In this document: one piece after another, positions 18,278-26,884 of the stretch | Position numbering within the stretch: the first letter of the stretch is position 1 | Layout: each line of letters starts with the position of its first letter | DNA from: Nocardioides alpinus | GTDB lineage: Bacteria; Actinomycetota; Actinomycetes; Propionibacteriales; Nocardioidaceae | NCBI RefSeq assembly: GCF_900112035.1 | Contig: NZ_FOKC01000003.1 | Coordinates: 186,001 to 250,000 of the forward strand | DNA: 64,000 nt | Direction: 5' to 3' | Notes under the pieces: generated by a model | Database searches by the model: none | Seen by the model: the letters and a program-made list of their open reading frames with translations, nothing else | Told to the model about the DNA's origin: nothing | Made by a program: the position numbers and the translations under genes

Positions 18278-19198
18278 TCAGCAGCCGCGCAACGTCGCGT
18301 CGGCCCGGGCCTCGCGCCCGAGCCGACGAGCCTGCGCGACGTCGGGGAAGACCACGCTGGCCGCGCCGACGAAGCCCACCCGCCCGCGGACGACGCACGT
18401 GGTGATCTTCGACGGGTCCACCTGCGCGACCGCCTGGGCGAGCTCGAAGAGCTCGGCGGGCGAGGCGTTGGTGGCCATGTGCTCCATCACGGTCATCACG
18501 CCGCGCTCGATGAAGCCGGGCCGGTCGGCCTGGGACCGGATCCGGGCGTGGATGCCGCGCAGGGTGCGCTGCTGGTTGGCCGAGCGGTCGAAGTCGCCAC
18601 CCGAGAGTCCCTTGCGGATCCTCGAGAAGGCCATCGCGTTGTAGCCGTCGAGGTGGATGAGGCCCTTCGCGAAGCCCTCCTTCTTGAGGTAGGGGTCCTG
18701 GAACCGGCGCGGGTTGGTCACGGTGATCCCGCCGATGTCGTCCACCATGTCCTCGAAGAACGGGAACCGGGTCACCATGACGTAGTCGGGCTCGATGCCG
18801 ACGAGGTTGCGCATCGCTCCGGCCATGCCGCGCGGGCCGGCGAAGTAGAGCGCGGAGTTGATCTTCTCGCGACCGTGCCCGGGGATGCTCACCCACGAGT
18901 CGCGAGGCACGCCGATCGCGGTCGCGGCGCCCGTACGGGCATTGATCCCGACCAGCTGGAGCGCGTCTCCGCGTGCGCGTCTCATGTCCTGCCCGGGTCG
19001 GGCGTCGGAGCCGATCGCGAGGATCCACACGACGTCCGCGCCGCCGACGGCGACGCCCTGGGCGTGGCGGATCTTGACCAGGCTGACATCGGTCGACTGC
19101 ACGGCTGACGGGGGTACGACGAACGCCGTGACGGCCAGGACTCCCACCAGTACGGCAGCCTTCGCTGCTCGACGAATGCGCTGCACCACCGGGTTCAT
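18278..19198 (-). CDS. LytR-CpsA-Psr (LCP) family cell-wall ligase
   Basis: Membrane-anchored LCP-domain protein, 306 residues. These enzymes transfer lipid-linked glycopolymers (teichoic acid or arabinogalactan type) onto peptidoglycan. One N-terminal membrane helix (about 12-30) is followed by an extracytoplasmic domain. The domain shows ILAIGSDARPGQDMRRARGDALQ and GVPRDSWVSIPGHGREKINSA, holding the conserved Asp/Arg residues that bind the pyrophosphate. The ATG overlaps the stop of the upstream lipoprotein gene by one base (TGATG), so the two are probably one operon. The acceptor glycan is unknown. Confidence 0.85.
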   Translation of the reverse strand: MNPVVQRIRRAAKAAVLVGVLAVTAFVVPPSAVQSTDVSLVKIRHAQGVAVGGADVVWILAIGSDARPGQDMRRARGDALQLVGINARTGAATAIGVPRDSWVSIPGHGREKINSALYFAGPRGMAGAMRNLVGIEPDYVMVTRFPFFEDMVDDIGGITVTNPRRFQDPYLKKEGFAKGLIHLDGYNAMAFSRIRKGLSGGDFDRSANQQRTLRGIHARIRSQADRPGFIERGVMTVMEHMATNASPAELFELAQAVAQVDPSKITTCVVRGRVGFVGAASVVFPDVAQARRLGREARADATLRGC

Positions 19199-19815
19199 CA
19201 CCGCGCTCCCTTCGCGACGTCGTAGCCGAAGATGCGCCACGCACCCCGCTTGAAGGTGAGGAACAGGCGACCCCGTACGACGGTGGTGCCGGCCTTCTGG
19301 CCGCTCGCCTCGAATCGCAGCCTGAAGTGCGCCGTCACCGAGCGCGCCTCCTTGCCGGTGGCGAGGATGTCGAGGGACACCTCGCGGTGGCGGGCCGTCA
19401 CCGCGTCGACGGCCGGCGCCTTGGTCTCGTTGGTGAGCAGCGCCTTGTCCGACCGGGCGCGCTCCTCGGCGCCGTCGGTGAAGCCGGGGAACGCCGAGGG
19501 GAAGCTGCTGCGGGGGTAGGCACCGCCGAGGTAGGCCGCGTCCCACCAGCGGTCGACGACCTCGCCGACCTCACGGCGTACGTCCTTGCGACGGGCGTCG
19601 GGCAGCCGGCCGAAGACCCGGTGGATCCTGGTCGTGGTCTCGAGGGGGTGCGACGCGAGCGTCGCCTGCGCGTCGTTGCGGCTGATCCGCTCGGGTGCCG
19701 CCGAGGGGTCCGAGCCCGAGCGGCAGGAGGCCGCCGACAGCGGCAGGACGAGGGCAAGCACGAGCGTCGCGCTGCGGCGGGCCCACGAGGTGCGGCCCGG
19801 TGAGGGGCGTGGCAT
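19198..19815 (-). CDS. Putative lipoprotein of unknown function
   Basis: A 205-residue protein starting MPRPSPGRTSW. A signal sequence with hydrophobic core LVLALVLPLSAASC ends in a lipobox-like cysteine near residue 31, though Ala rather than Leu/Val sits at the -3 position. The rest is polar, with a C-terminal beta-rich part (TTVVRGRLFLTFKRGAWRIFGYD) resembling NTF2-like or Mce-associated domains; this is not a firm assignment. SD GGAG lies five bases before the ATG. It runs directly into the LCP gene, suggesting a shared role at the cell wall. Confidence 0.62.
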   Translation of the reverse strand: MPRPSPGRTSWARRSATLVLALVLPLSAASCRSGSDPSAAPERISRNDAQATLASHPLETTTRIHRVFGRLPDARRKDVRREVGEVVDRWWDAAYLGGAYPRSSFPSAFPGFTDGAEERARSDKALLTNETKAPAVDAVTARHREVSLDILATGKEARSVTAHFRLRFEASGQKAGTTVVRGRLFLTFKRGAWRIFGYDVAKGAR

Positions 19816-19987
19816 GACGACTCCAGCAGGGGTGGTGCGGGTGGGACAGGGGGTGTGGTCGACACCATGCCTCAAAGTCCATCCCCGCCCCTGCATTTGA
19901 AGGCGTGTGCGACTAGCCTTGTCAGCGCCCTAGTCAGGCACAGTTGTCCAACCCTTGCGCGAAGAGTTCTGAAAGAGGCGAAAACGC

Positions 19988-22900
19988 GTGGCGCAGTCCC
20001 CGAACGGGCAGTCCGGCAACCAGTCCTCGGTTGCTCCATCCTCTGACCTGGGAGCCAACGAGTGGCTCGTCGAGGAGATGAAGGAGCAGTACGACAAGGA
20101 CCCCGGGAGCGTGGGTCCTGAGTGGGCGGCGTACTTCGGGAACGGCACCGAGGCGCCCGAGAAGGCAGCGGTGAAGGCACCCGAGAAGGCAGCGGCGAAG
20201 GCCCCGGAGAAGGCACCTGCCGCCGCACCGGCCAAGGCCCCGGCCGCAGCGCCGGCGAAGGCCCCGGCGGCCGCGCCCGCCGCCGCCCCTGCCAAGACGC
20301 CCGCCGCGCCGAAGTCGACGCCCCGCCCGGCCGCGGCCGCCGACGAGCCCGCCAAGGGCACCACCAAGCCGGTGGCGAAGGACCCCAAGCCGGCCGCCCC
20401 GTCGCAGACGAGCGACGAGCCCACCTACACCGTCCTGCGCGGCGCACCGGCGCGCACCGTGGCCAACATGGACGCCTCCCTGACCGTGCCCACCGCCACC
20501 TCGGTGCGCTCGGTGCCGGTCAAGCTGCTGTGGGACAACCGCACGGTCATCAACAACCACCTCGCTCGCGCCCGCGGCGGCAAGGTCTCCTTCACCCACC
20601 TCATCGGCTACGCCCTGATCAAGGCGCTGCGGTCGATGCCGGAGATGAACGTCGGGTTTGAGGTCGTCGACGGCAAGCCCAACCTGATCACCCCGGCCCA
20701 CATCAACCTCGGCCTCGCGATCGACATGAAGAAGCCCGACGGCACCCGCCAGCTGCTCGTGCCGAGCATCAAGGGCGCCGAGACGATGGACTTCGCCGCG
20801 TTCTGGACGGCGTACGAGGACGTGGTGCGCAAGGCACGCGACAACAAGCTCGCCGTGACCGACTTCCAGGGCACCACGATCTCGCTGACCAACCCCGGCG
20901 GCATCGGCACCGTGCACTCGGTGCCGCGGCTGATGGCCGGCCAGGGCGCGATCATCGGCGTCGGCGCCATGGAGTACTCCCCCGAGTGGCAGGGCGCCTC
21001 CGACGAGGCCATCAACCGCAACGCGATCAGCAAGTCGATGACGTTGACCTCGACCTACGACCACCGCGTCATCCAGGGTGCGCAGTCGGGCGAGTTCCTC
21101 AAGCGCGTGCACGCGCTGCTCATCGGGGAGAACGACTTCTACGACGAGATCTTCCGATCGCTGCGCATCCCCTACGAGCCGATCCGCTGGGCCCGCGACG
21201 TCGTGGCCAGCCACGACGACGACATCGTCAAGCAGGCCCGCATCCTCGAGCTGATCCATGCCTACCGCGTGCGCGGCCACCTGATGGCCGACACCGACCC
21301 GCTGGAGTACCGCCAGCGCAGCCACCCCGACCTCGAGATCGAGTCGCACGGGCTCACGCTGTGGGACCTCGACCGCGAGTTCGCGACCGGCTCGTTCGGT
21401 GGCGAGGGCCGCCGCTTCATGAAGCTGCGCAACATCCTCGGCATCCTGCGCGACTCCTACTGCCGCACGACCGGCATCGAGTACATGCACATCATGGATC
21501 CCGAGCAGCGCAAGTGGATCCAGGAGCGCGTCGAGCAGCCGCACGTGAAGCCGCCCCGCGAGGAGCAGCTTCGGATCCTGCTGAAGCTCAACCAGGCCGA
21601 GGCCTTCGAGACCTTCCTGCAGACCAAGTTCGTCGGCCAGAAGCGCTTCAGCCTCGAGGGCGGCGAGACCACCATCCCGCTGGTCGACGAGATCTGCGAG
21701 GCCGCCGCCGAGACCGGCCTCGACGAGGTCACCATCGGCATGGCCCACCGCGGCCGGCTCAACATGCTCGCCAACATCGTGGGCAAGAAGTACAGCCAGA
21801 TCTTCCGCGAGTTCGAGGGCAACATCGACCCGCGGACCGTCCAGGGCTCCGGCGACGTGAAGTACCACCTCGGCGCCGAGGGCGAGTTCGTGGCCGGGTC
21901 GGGCGACAAGATCAAGGTCTCCGTGGCCGCCAACCCCTCGCACCTCGAGGCGGTCAACCCGGTGCTCGAGGGCATCGCGCGCGCCAAGCAGGACCTGCTC
22001 GACCAGGGTGAGAAGTTCCCCGTCCTCCCCCTGCTCGTGCACGGCGACGCCGCGTTCGCCGGGCAGGGCGTGGTCGCCGAGACGCTCAACCTCTCGCAGC
22101 TGCGCGGCTACCGCACCGGCGGCACCGTCCACGTCGTGATCAACAACCAGGTCGGCTTCACCACCGCACCGGGCTCCTCGCGCTCCTCCCTCTACGCCAC
22201 AGACGTGGCGCGGATGGTCCAGGCGCCGATCTTCCACGTCAACGGTGACGACCCGGAGGCGTGCATCCGCGTCGCCCGGCTCGCCTTCGACTACCGCCAG
22301 ACGTTCAACAAGGACGTCGTCATCGACCTGGTCTGCTACCGCCGGCGCGGGCACAACGAGGGCGACGACCCGTCGTACACCCAGCCGCTGATGTACGACC
22401 TGATCGAGCAGAAGCGCTCCGTGCGCAAGCTCTACACCGAGTCCCTCATCGGCCGTGGCGACATCACGATCGAGGAGGCCGAGCAGGTCCTCAAGGACTA
22501 CCAGCAGCAGCTGGAGCGGGTCTTCACCGAGGTCCGCGAGGCCAGCTCCGAGGCGCCCACCGAGTGGACGACGGTCCCCGACTACCCGGACAAGCCGGCG
22601 GGCGACTTCTCGACCGCGGTGACCCCGGAGGTCCTCAAGCGGATCGCCGACTCCTACGTCACGCCGCCGGACAACTTCACCGTGCACCCCAAGGTGATGC
22701 CGCAGCTGCAGCGCCGCTCGGCCGCGATCACCGACGGCCCGATCGACTGGGGCACCGGCGAGATCCTCGCCTTCGGCTCGCTGCTCATGGACGGACGGCC
22801 CGTACGGCTGGCCGGCCAGGACTCGCGCCGTGGCACGTTCGTCTCGCGCTTCGCCACGATCATCGACCGGGTCAACGCCGACGAGTGGACGCCGCTGACC

Positions 22901-23791
22901 AACCTCACCGAGGACCAGGCGAAGTTCCACGTCTACGACTCGCTGCTCTCGGAGTACGCCGCCCTCGGGTTCGAGTACGGCTACTCCGTCGCGCGGCCCG
23001 AGGCGCTCGTCCTCTGGGAGGCGCAGTTCGGCGACTTCGTCAACGGCGCGCAGACGGTGATCGACGAGTTCATCTCGGCGGGCGAGACCAAGTGGCGCCA
23101 GCAGTCCGGCGTCGTGCTCCTGCTCCCCCACGGCTACGAGGGCCAGGGCCCCGACCACAGCTCGGCCCGCATCGAGCGCTTCCTCACGATGTGCGCCGAG
23201 GACGCGATGGTGGTCGCGCAGCCCTCGACCCCCGCGTCGTACTTCCACCTGCTGCGGCGGCACTCGCTCGGCGAGGAGCACCGCCCGCTGATCGTCTTCA
23301 CGCCGAAGTCGATGCTCAAGCGCAAGGAAGCGGCCTCGCAGCCCGGCGACTTCATCGGCAGCACGACCTTCCGCCCCTTCATCGGTGACGAGGCGGCCGA
23401 CCCGGAGCAGGTCGAGACGCTGATCATGTGCTCGGGCCGCGTCACGTGGGACCTCATGGTCGACCGTGCCAAGCGCGAGAACGGCGCGAAGTTCGCCATC
23501 GCCCGCATCGAGCGGCTCTACCCCAACCCCCGCGAGGAGATCCGCGCGGAGATCGCCAAGTACCCGAACCTGAAAGCGATCCGCTGGGTGCAGGACGAGC
23601 CGCGCAACATGGGCCCGTGGCCGCACTACCAGCTCAACGTGTGGCCCGAGCTCGGGCTGACCGTCGAGCCGGTCACCCGCCCGTCGTCGGCGTCGCCGTC
23701 GGTCGGCACGGTCAAGCGTCACGTGGAGGAGCAGAAGACGCTCCTCGACGCGGCCTTCGAGTCCCCGCGCAGCAGCGGCGACGACTACTGA
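19988..23791 (+). CDS. kgd: Multifunctional 2-oxoglutarate decarboxylase/dehydrogenase E1-E2 (Kgd/OdhA type)
   Basis: Actinobacterial fusion enzyme at the 2-oxoglutarate step of the TCA cycle, 1267 residues. Order: a short N-terminal helix (ANEWLVEEMKEQYDKDPGSVG, the E1 N-terminal segment); a flexible Ala/Pro/Lys-rich linker (residues about 55-140); an E2-type succinyltransferase domain with catalytic His359 in TYDHRVIQGA; then the ThDP-dependent E1 domain, with MAHRGRLNMLANIVGKKYSQ and the ThDP motif region GDAAFAGQG...INNQ. It lacks a lipoyl domain, as the family does. The start is GTG, with AAAGAGG upstream. It probably acts in a complex with AceE/Lpd and is controlled by a GarA-like FHA protein. 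A TAGCCT at 19914-19919 is a possible -10. Confidence 0.96.
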   Translation: MAQSPNGQSGNQSSVAPSSDLGANEWLVEEMKEQYDKDPGSVGPEWAAYFGNGTEAPEKAAVKAPEKAAAKAPEKAPAAAPAKAPAAAPAKAPAAAPAAAPAKTPAAPKSTPRPAAAADEPAKGTTKPVAKDPKPAAPSQTSDEPTYTVLRGAPARTVANMDASLTVPTATSVRSVPVKLLWDNRTVINNHLARARGGKVSFTHLIGYALIKALRSMPEMNVGFEVVDGKPNLITPAHINLGLAIDMKKPDGTRQLLVPSIKGAETMDFAAFWTAYEDVVRKARDNKLAVTDFQGTTISLTNPGGIGTVHSVPRLMAGQGAIIGVGAMEYSPEWQGASDEAINRNAISKSMTLTSTYDHRVIQGAQSGEFLKRVHALLIGENDFYDEIFRSLRIPYEPIRWARDVVASHDDDIVKQARILELIHAYRVRGHLMADTDPLEYRQRSHPDLEIESHGLTLWDLDREFATGSFGGEGRRFMKLRNILGILRDSYCRTTGIEYMHIMDPEQRKWIQERVEQPHVKPPREEQLRILLKLNQAEAFETFLQTKFVGQKRFSLEGGETTIPLVDEICEAAAETGLDEVTIGMAHRGRLNMLANIVGKKYSQIFREFEGNIDPRTVQGSGDVKYHLGAEGEFVAGSGDKIKVSVAANPSHLEAVNPVLEGIARAKQDLLDQGEKFPVLPLLVHGDAAFAGQGVVAETLNLSQLRGYRTGGTVHVVINNQVGFTTAPGSSRSSLYATDVARMVQAPIFHVNGDDPEACIRVARLAFDYRQTFNKDVVIDLVCYRRRGHNEGDDPSYTQPLMYDLIEQKRSVRKLYTESLIGRGDITIEEAEQVLKDYQQQLERVFTEVREASSEAPTEWTTVPDYPDKPAGDFSTAVTPEVLKRIADSYVTPPDNFTVHPKVMPQLQRRSAAITDGPIDWGTGEILAFGSLLMDGRPVRLAGQDSRRGTFVSRFATIIDRVNADEWTPLTNLTEDQAKFHVYDSLLSEYAALGFEYGYSVARPEALVLWEAQFGDFVNGAQTVIDEFISAGETKWRQQSGVVLLLPHGYEGQGPDHSSARIERFLTMCAEDAMVVAQPSTPASYFHLLRRHSLGEEHRPLIVFTPKSMLKRKEAASQPGDFIGSTTFRPFIGDEAADPEQVETLIMCSGRVTWDLMVDRAKRENGAKFAIARIERLYPNPREEIRAEIAKYPNLKAIRWVQDEPRNMGPWPHYQLNVWPELGLTVEPVTRPSSASPSVGTVKRHVEEQKTLLDAAFESPRSSGDDY

Positions 23792-23815
23792 GTCACCAGG
23801 TCCCGAGGAGGAGAG

Positions 23816-23992
23816 ATGTACTTCACCGACCGCGGGATCGAGGAGCTCGAGCGACGCCGGGGTGACGAGGAGGTCACCCTGGCGTGGCTCGCCGAGCAGC
23901 TGCAGGGCTTCGTCGACGCGCACCCGGACTTCGAGATCCCGATCGAGCGGCTGGCCGTGTGGTTGGCGCGGCTCGACGACCCCGAGGACTGA
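23816..23992 (+). CDS. Small conserved acidic protein (DUF6104-like)
   Basis: A 58-residue protein beginning MYFTDRGIEELERRRGDE and ending ARLDDPED. A strong SD (GAGGAGGAGAG) lies directly before the ATG, and codon use matches its neighbours. It resembles a small actinobacterial family (DUF6104, from memory) seen next to a TetR gene. It is amphipathic and probably all-helical, with no catalytic motif. It lies 24 bases after kgd and directly before the TetR gene, so the three may be cotranscribed. Function unknown. Confidence 0.8.
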   Translation: MYFTDRGIEELERRRGDEEVTLAWLAEQLQGFVDAHPDFEIPIERLAVWLARLDDPED

Positions 23993-23995
23993 GCC

Positions 23996-24616
23996 ATCAG
24001 CGACCCCGGCACGCGGGCGGAGGGCAAGGAGCGGACGAGACGCGCGATCCTCGATGCCGCGTTGGCCCTGGCCGCGGACTCCAACCTCGCGGCGATCTCG
24101 CTGCGCCAGGTCGCCAAGCAGGTCGGGGTCGTCCCGACCGCCTTTTACCGCCACTTCGGCTCGCTGGAGCTGCTCGGGCTGGCCCTCGTCGACGAGAGCT
24201 TCCGGTCGCTGCGCGAGATGCTGCTCGACGTCTGGCGCCATGCCCCGGAGTACCGCGACTTCATCGACGGCTCGCTGCCGATCGTCGCGCAGCACGTGCG
24301 CGAGAACCGCTCCCACTACGCCTTCATCGCCCGCGAGCGCACAGCCGGCCCGCCCCGCGTGCGCGAGGCGATCAGCCGCGAGATCGACCTGATCACCCGT
24401 GAGCTCGCCACGGACGTCGCCCGCACCGGGGCTGCGGACCAGTACTCCAGCACCGACATCGCGCTGCTCGCCGACCTGATCGTCTCCTTCGTGGTGACGA
24501 TGGCCGAGCGTCTCGTCGAGGATCCCGAGTCCGAGGCACGCACGTTGGCTGAGGCACGCACCCAGCTGCGGATGCTGCTCGTCGGCGCGCTCAACTGGCG
24601 CTCACGGGAGGCATGA
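23996..24616 (+). CDS. TetR-family transcriptional regulator, apparent ATC start
   Basis: A 206-residue repressor-type regulator. The N-terminal helix-turn-helix is RRAILDAALALAADSNLAAISLRQVAKQVGVVPTAFYRHFGS, given here only as residues about 15-55 of the reading; the C-terminal ligand domain is less conserved. There is no ATG, GTG, TTG or CTG in frame between the upstream stop at 23990 and TTG at 24062. TTG at 24062 would delete the first HTH helix. Coding-like codons (SDPGTRAEGKERTRR) run back to ATC at 23996, eight bases after a GAGG Shine-Dalgarno. The start is therefore proposed to be ATC, four bases after the preceding gene. The target is unknown. Confidence 0.82.
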   Translation: MSDPGTRAEGKERTRRAILDAALALAADSNLAAISLRQVAKQVGVVPTAFYRHFGSLELLGLALVDESFRSLREMLLDVWRHAPEYRDFIDGSLPIVAQHVRENRSHYAFIARERTAGPPRVREAISREIDLITRELATDVARTGAADQYSSTDIALLADLIVSFVVTMAERLVEDPESEARTLAEARTQLRMLLVGALNWRSREA

Positions 24617-24623
24617 TCACCGC

Positions 24624-25166
24624 ATGGGCCTCGCCAGCGACCTCGACTACTCGCACTCGTCCGCCAACCCGCTGCACCGGTTCGTCCGCTGGGCGGCCGG
24701 CACGCGACCCGGCGGCTGGGTGTTCGCGCACTCCCTGCGCCACCTCGACGACGTCGTCGTACGCCTCTCGCGGGGACGGCACAGCGCGCCGAGCCTGCTG
24801 GCCGGGCTCGCGGTCCTCGAGGTGACCACGACGGGCCGCAGGTCCGGGCAGCGACGCTCGAGCCACCTCATCGCGACGCCGTACGACGACACGCTGGCGC
24901 TGCTGGGCACCAACTTCGGCCAGGCCTCGACCCCCGCCTGGGTGCTCAACCTGGAGGCGGACCCGCACGCCACGGTCACCTATCGCGGCACCACCCGAGA
25001 GGTGACCGCGCGGGCGGCGACGCCGGCGGAGACCGAGGAGGTCTTCGCACTGGCCGGGCAGTTCTACCCCGGCTACCTGAGCTACCGGCAGCGCGTCGGG
25101 GGCACCCGCCGGATCCGGGCGTTCGTGCTCACGTCCCCGGACGCGGGACGACCGGTCGGACCGTGA
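24624..25166 (+). CDS. Deazaflavin (F420)-dependent nitroreductase-family protein
   Basis: A 180-residue protein of the Ddn/FDOR split beta-barrel type. The core VLEVTTTGRRSGQRRSSHLI (residues about 68-87) and STPAWVLNLEADPHATVTYRG are the family hallmarks for cofactor F420 binding. It probably reduces a quinone or other electron-poor substrate. It starts seven bases after the TetR gene and may belong to its regulon. The last 38 bases overlap the 3' end of the convergent SDR gene. Confidence 0.83.
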   Translation: MGLASDLDYSHSSANPLHRFVRWAAGTRPGGWVFAHSLRHLDDVVVRLSRGRHSAPSLLAGLAVLEVTTTGRRSGQRRSSHLIATPYDDTLALLGTNFGQASTPAWVLNLEADPHATVTYRGTTREVTARAATPAETEEVFALAGQFYPGYLSYRQRVGGTRRIRAFVLTSPDAGRPVGP

Positions 25167-25824
25167 CGTCCGGGATGGTCGCGTCGGCCGGCAGGTCGAT
25201 CACGTGCAGGATCGTGTCGACGACGGTCTCCGCGCTGATCCAGCGCGAGGAGTCGTAGGTCCGCCCCTCCTGCTCGTGCACCTTCTCCTGCATCGGCGTC
25301 GCCGTGCGGCTGGGATAGACCGTGCTGACGCGCACCCCCGAGTCGACCTCCTCCGCGCGGAGGGAGTCGGCGAAGGCGCGCAGGCCGAACTTCGAGGCGG
25401 CGTACGCCGACCAGCCGGCGCTGGCGGAGAGCCCGGCCGAGGAGTTGACGAACACGACCGTGCCGCGACTGCCGCGCAGGTGCGGGAGGAGCTCGCGGGT
25501 CAGGGCGGCGGGTGCGGTGAGGTTCACCGCGATCTGCTCCTCCCAGTCCGCGAGCCGCAGCCGGCCGACCGGTCCGAGGTCGACCACGCCGGCCACGTGC
25601 AGCAGGGTGTCCACTCCCCCGTCGACCTGGCGGCCGAGGCCGTTGAGCGTGCCGGGGTCGGCGAGGTCGGCGACCAGCACCTGGGCGCGCGGGAAGGTGT
25701 CCTCGAGCTCAGCGGCCCTCGCGTCGTTGCGGACGACGAGGACGAGGTCGTCGCCGCGCCCGGCCAGTCGCTGCGCCAGCGCGAGGCCGATGCCGGACCC
25801 GGCGCCGGTGAGGACGTGCTTCAC
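25129..25824 (-). CDS. Short-chain dehydrogenase/reductase
   Basis: Classical SDR of 231 residues. The NAD(P)-binding motif TGAGSGIG is at residues 6-13, the catalytic serine is in VFVNSSAGLSA, and the YxxxK motif (YAASK) is near residue 142. The start is GTG (MKHVLTGAGSG). It lies 22 bases after the MDR gene on the same strand, suggesting a two-gene oxidoreductase operon. Its end overlaps the convergent F420-type gene. The substrate cannot be told. Confidence 0.87.
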   Translation of the reverse strand: MKHVLTGAGSGIGLALAQRLAGRGDDLVLVVRNDARAAELEDTFPRAQVLVADLADPGTLNGLGRQVDGGVDTLLHVAGVVDLGPVGRLRLADWEEQIAVNLTAPAALTRELLPHLRGSRGTVVFVNSSAGLSASAGWSAYAASKFGLRAFADSLRAEEVDSGVRVSTVYPSRTATPMQEKVHEQEGRTYDSSRWISAETVVDTILHVIDLPADATIPDVTVRPVVPRPGT

Positions 25825-25846
25825 GACCCGCTCACCGCGTTCTCCG

Positions 25847-26815
25847 TCATAGCGTGAAGACGACCTTGCCGAAGACGTCGCCCTCGGCCATCGCTGCGAA
25901 GCCGTCGCGGGCGTCCTGCATCGGGATGGCGCGGTCGACGAGGGGCCGCGCGCCCGTCGCGTCGAGGAACTTCACCAGGAGGTCGAGCTCGGCGCGGGTG
26001 CCCATCGTCGAGCCGATGACCGAGAGCTGCTTGAAGAAGACGTGCGTGAGCCCGGCATCGTCGACGTCGGGACCGGACGTGGTGCCACTGATGACGATGC
26101 GGCCACCCGGGCGCAGCGCGCGGATCGAGTGGGTCCAGGTGGCCTTGCCGACGGTCTCCATCACCGCGTCCACCTTGACCGGCAGCCGGGCGCCGGACTC
26201 GAACACCTCGTGGGCGCCGATCTGACGCGCCCGCTCGCGCTTGGACTCGTCGCGGCTCGTGGCGAGCACGGTGAGGCCGGCTGCGCGGGCGAGGGTGATG
26301 AGCGCGGTCGCGACGCCACCCCCGGCGCCCTGCACCAGCACGGTCTCGCCGGGCTTGAGGTCACCCTGGACGAAGAGCATCCGGTAGGCGGTGAGCCAGG
26401 CGGTCGGCAGGCAGGCAGCCTCCTCGAAGGAGAGCGAGGCAGGCTTGGGCACGAGGTTGCGGCGCGGCACGATGACCTGCTCGGCGAAGGTGCCCTGGTG
26501 CCGCTCGGAGAGCAGCGACCGGCCGGGGTCGTCGGCCTCGTCGCCGGCCCACGACGGGTCGCCGATGACGCCGTGCACGACGACCTCGTTGCCGTCCTCG
26601 TCCAGGCCCGCGGCGTCGCAGCCGAGGATCATCGGCAGCGCCTCCTGGCGCAGGCCGACGCCACGCAGCGACCACAGGTCGTGGTGGTTGAGGCTGGCGG
26701 CCCTGACGGTGACCGTGGCCCACCCGTCCGGGGCCTCGGGGGCGGGGCGCTCCCCCACCATCAGGCCGCTCAGCGGGTCGTCGAAGGAGAAGGTCTCGGC
26801 GTAGACGGCGAACAT
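25847..26815 (-). CDS. Zinc-type alcohol dehydrogenase-like/quinone oxidoreductase (MDR superfamily)
   Basis: A 322-residue medium-chain dehydrogenase/reductase. The N-terminal GroES-like domain contains VTVRAASLNHHDLWSLRGVG, and the nucleotide-binding domain contains VLVQGAGGGVATALI near residue 155. The zinc-ligand cysteines of true alcohol dehydrogenases are not evident, so a quinone reductase-like activity is likely. The ATG lies six bases after a TAGGGT -10 element, and no Shine-Dalgarno is present. It heads the MDR-SDR pair. Confidence 0.85.
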   Translation of the reverse strand: MFAVYAETFSFDDPLSGLMVGERPAPEAPDGWATVTVRAASLNHHDLWSLRGVGLRQEALPMILGCDAAGLDEDGNEVVVHGVIGDPSWAGDEADDPGRSLLSERHQGTFAEQVIVPRRNLVPKPASLSFEEAACLPTAWLTAYRMLFVQGDLKPGETVLVQGAGGGVATALITLARAAGLTVLATSRDESKRERARQIGAHEVFESGARLPVKVDAVMETVGKATWTHSIRALRPGGRIVISGTTSGPDVDDAGLTHVFFKQLSVIGSTMGTRAELDLLVKFLDATGARPLVDRAIPMQDARDGFAAMAEGDVFGKVVFTL

Positions 26816-26821
26816 TCCCCG

Positions 26822-26827
26822 ACCCTA
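26822..26827 (-). promoter_or_regulatory. Leaderless -10 element of the MDR gene
   Basis: TAGGGT on the minus strand, exactly six bases before the MDR ATG. It fits the recurring leaderless pattern in this window. Confidence 0.6.
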
Positions 26828-26884
26828 GCGAGTGGGGACGCTTAACCGGTTGCGGGTCCGGCGGCGAACCGTTTGGCTGCTCGA

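Noticed and set aside
19934..24316. A 1460-codon open frame on the minus strand opposite kgd
   Set aside because: It is the mirror of a GC-rich real gene. Its composition is Arg/Ala/Leu/Val/Gly-rich with no domain, and kgd explains the region fully.
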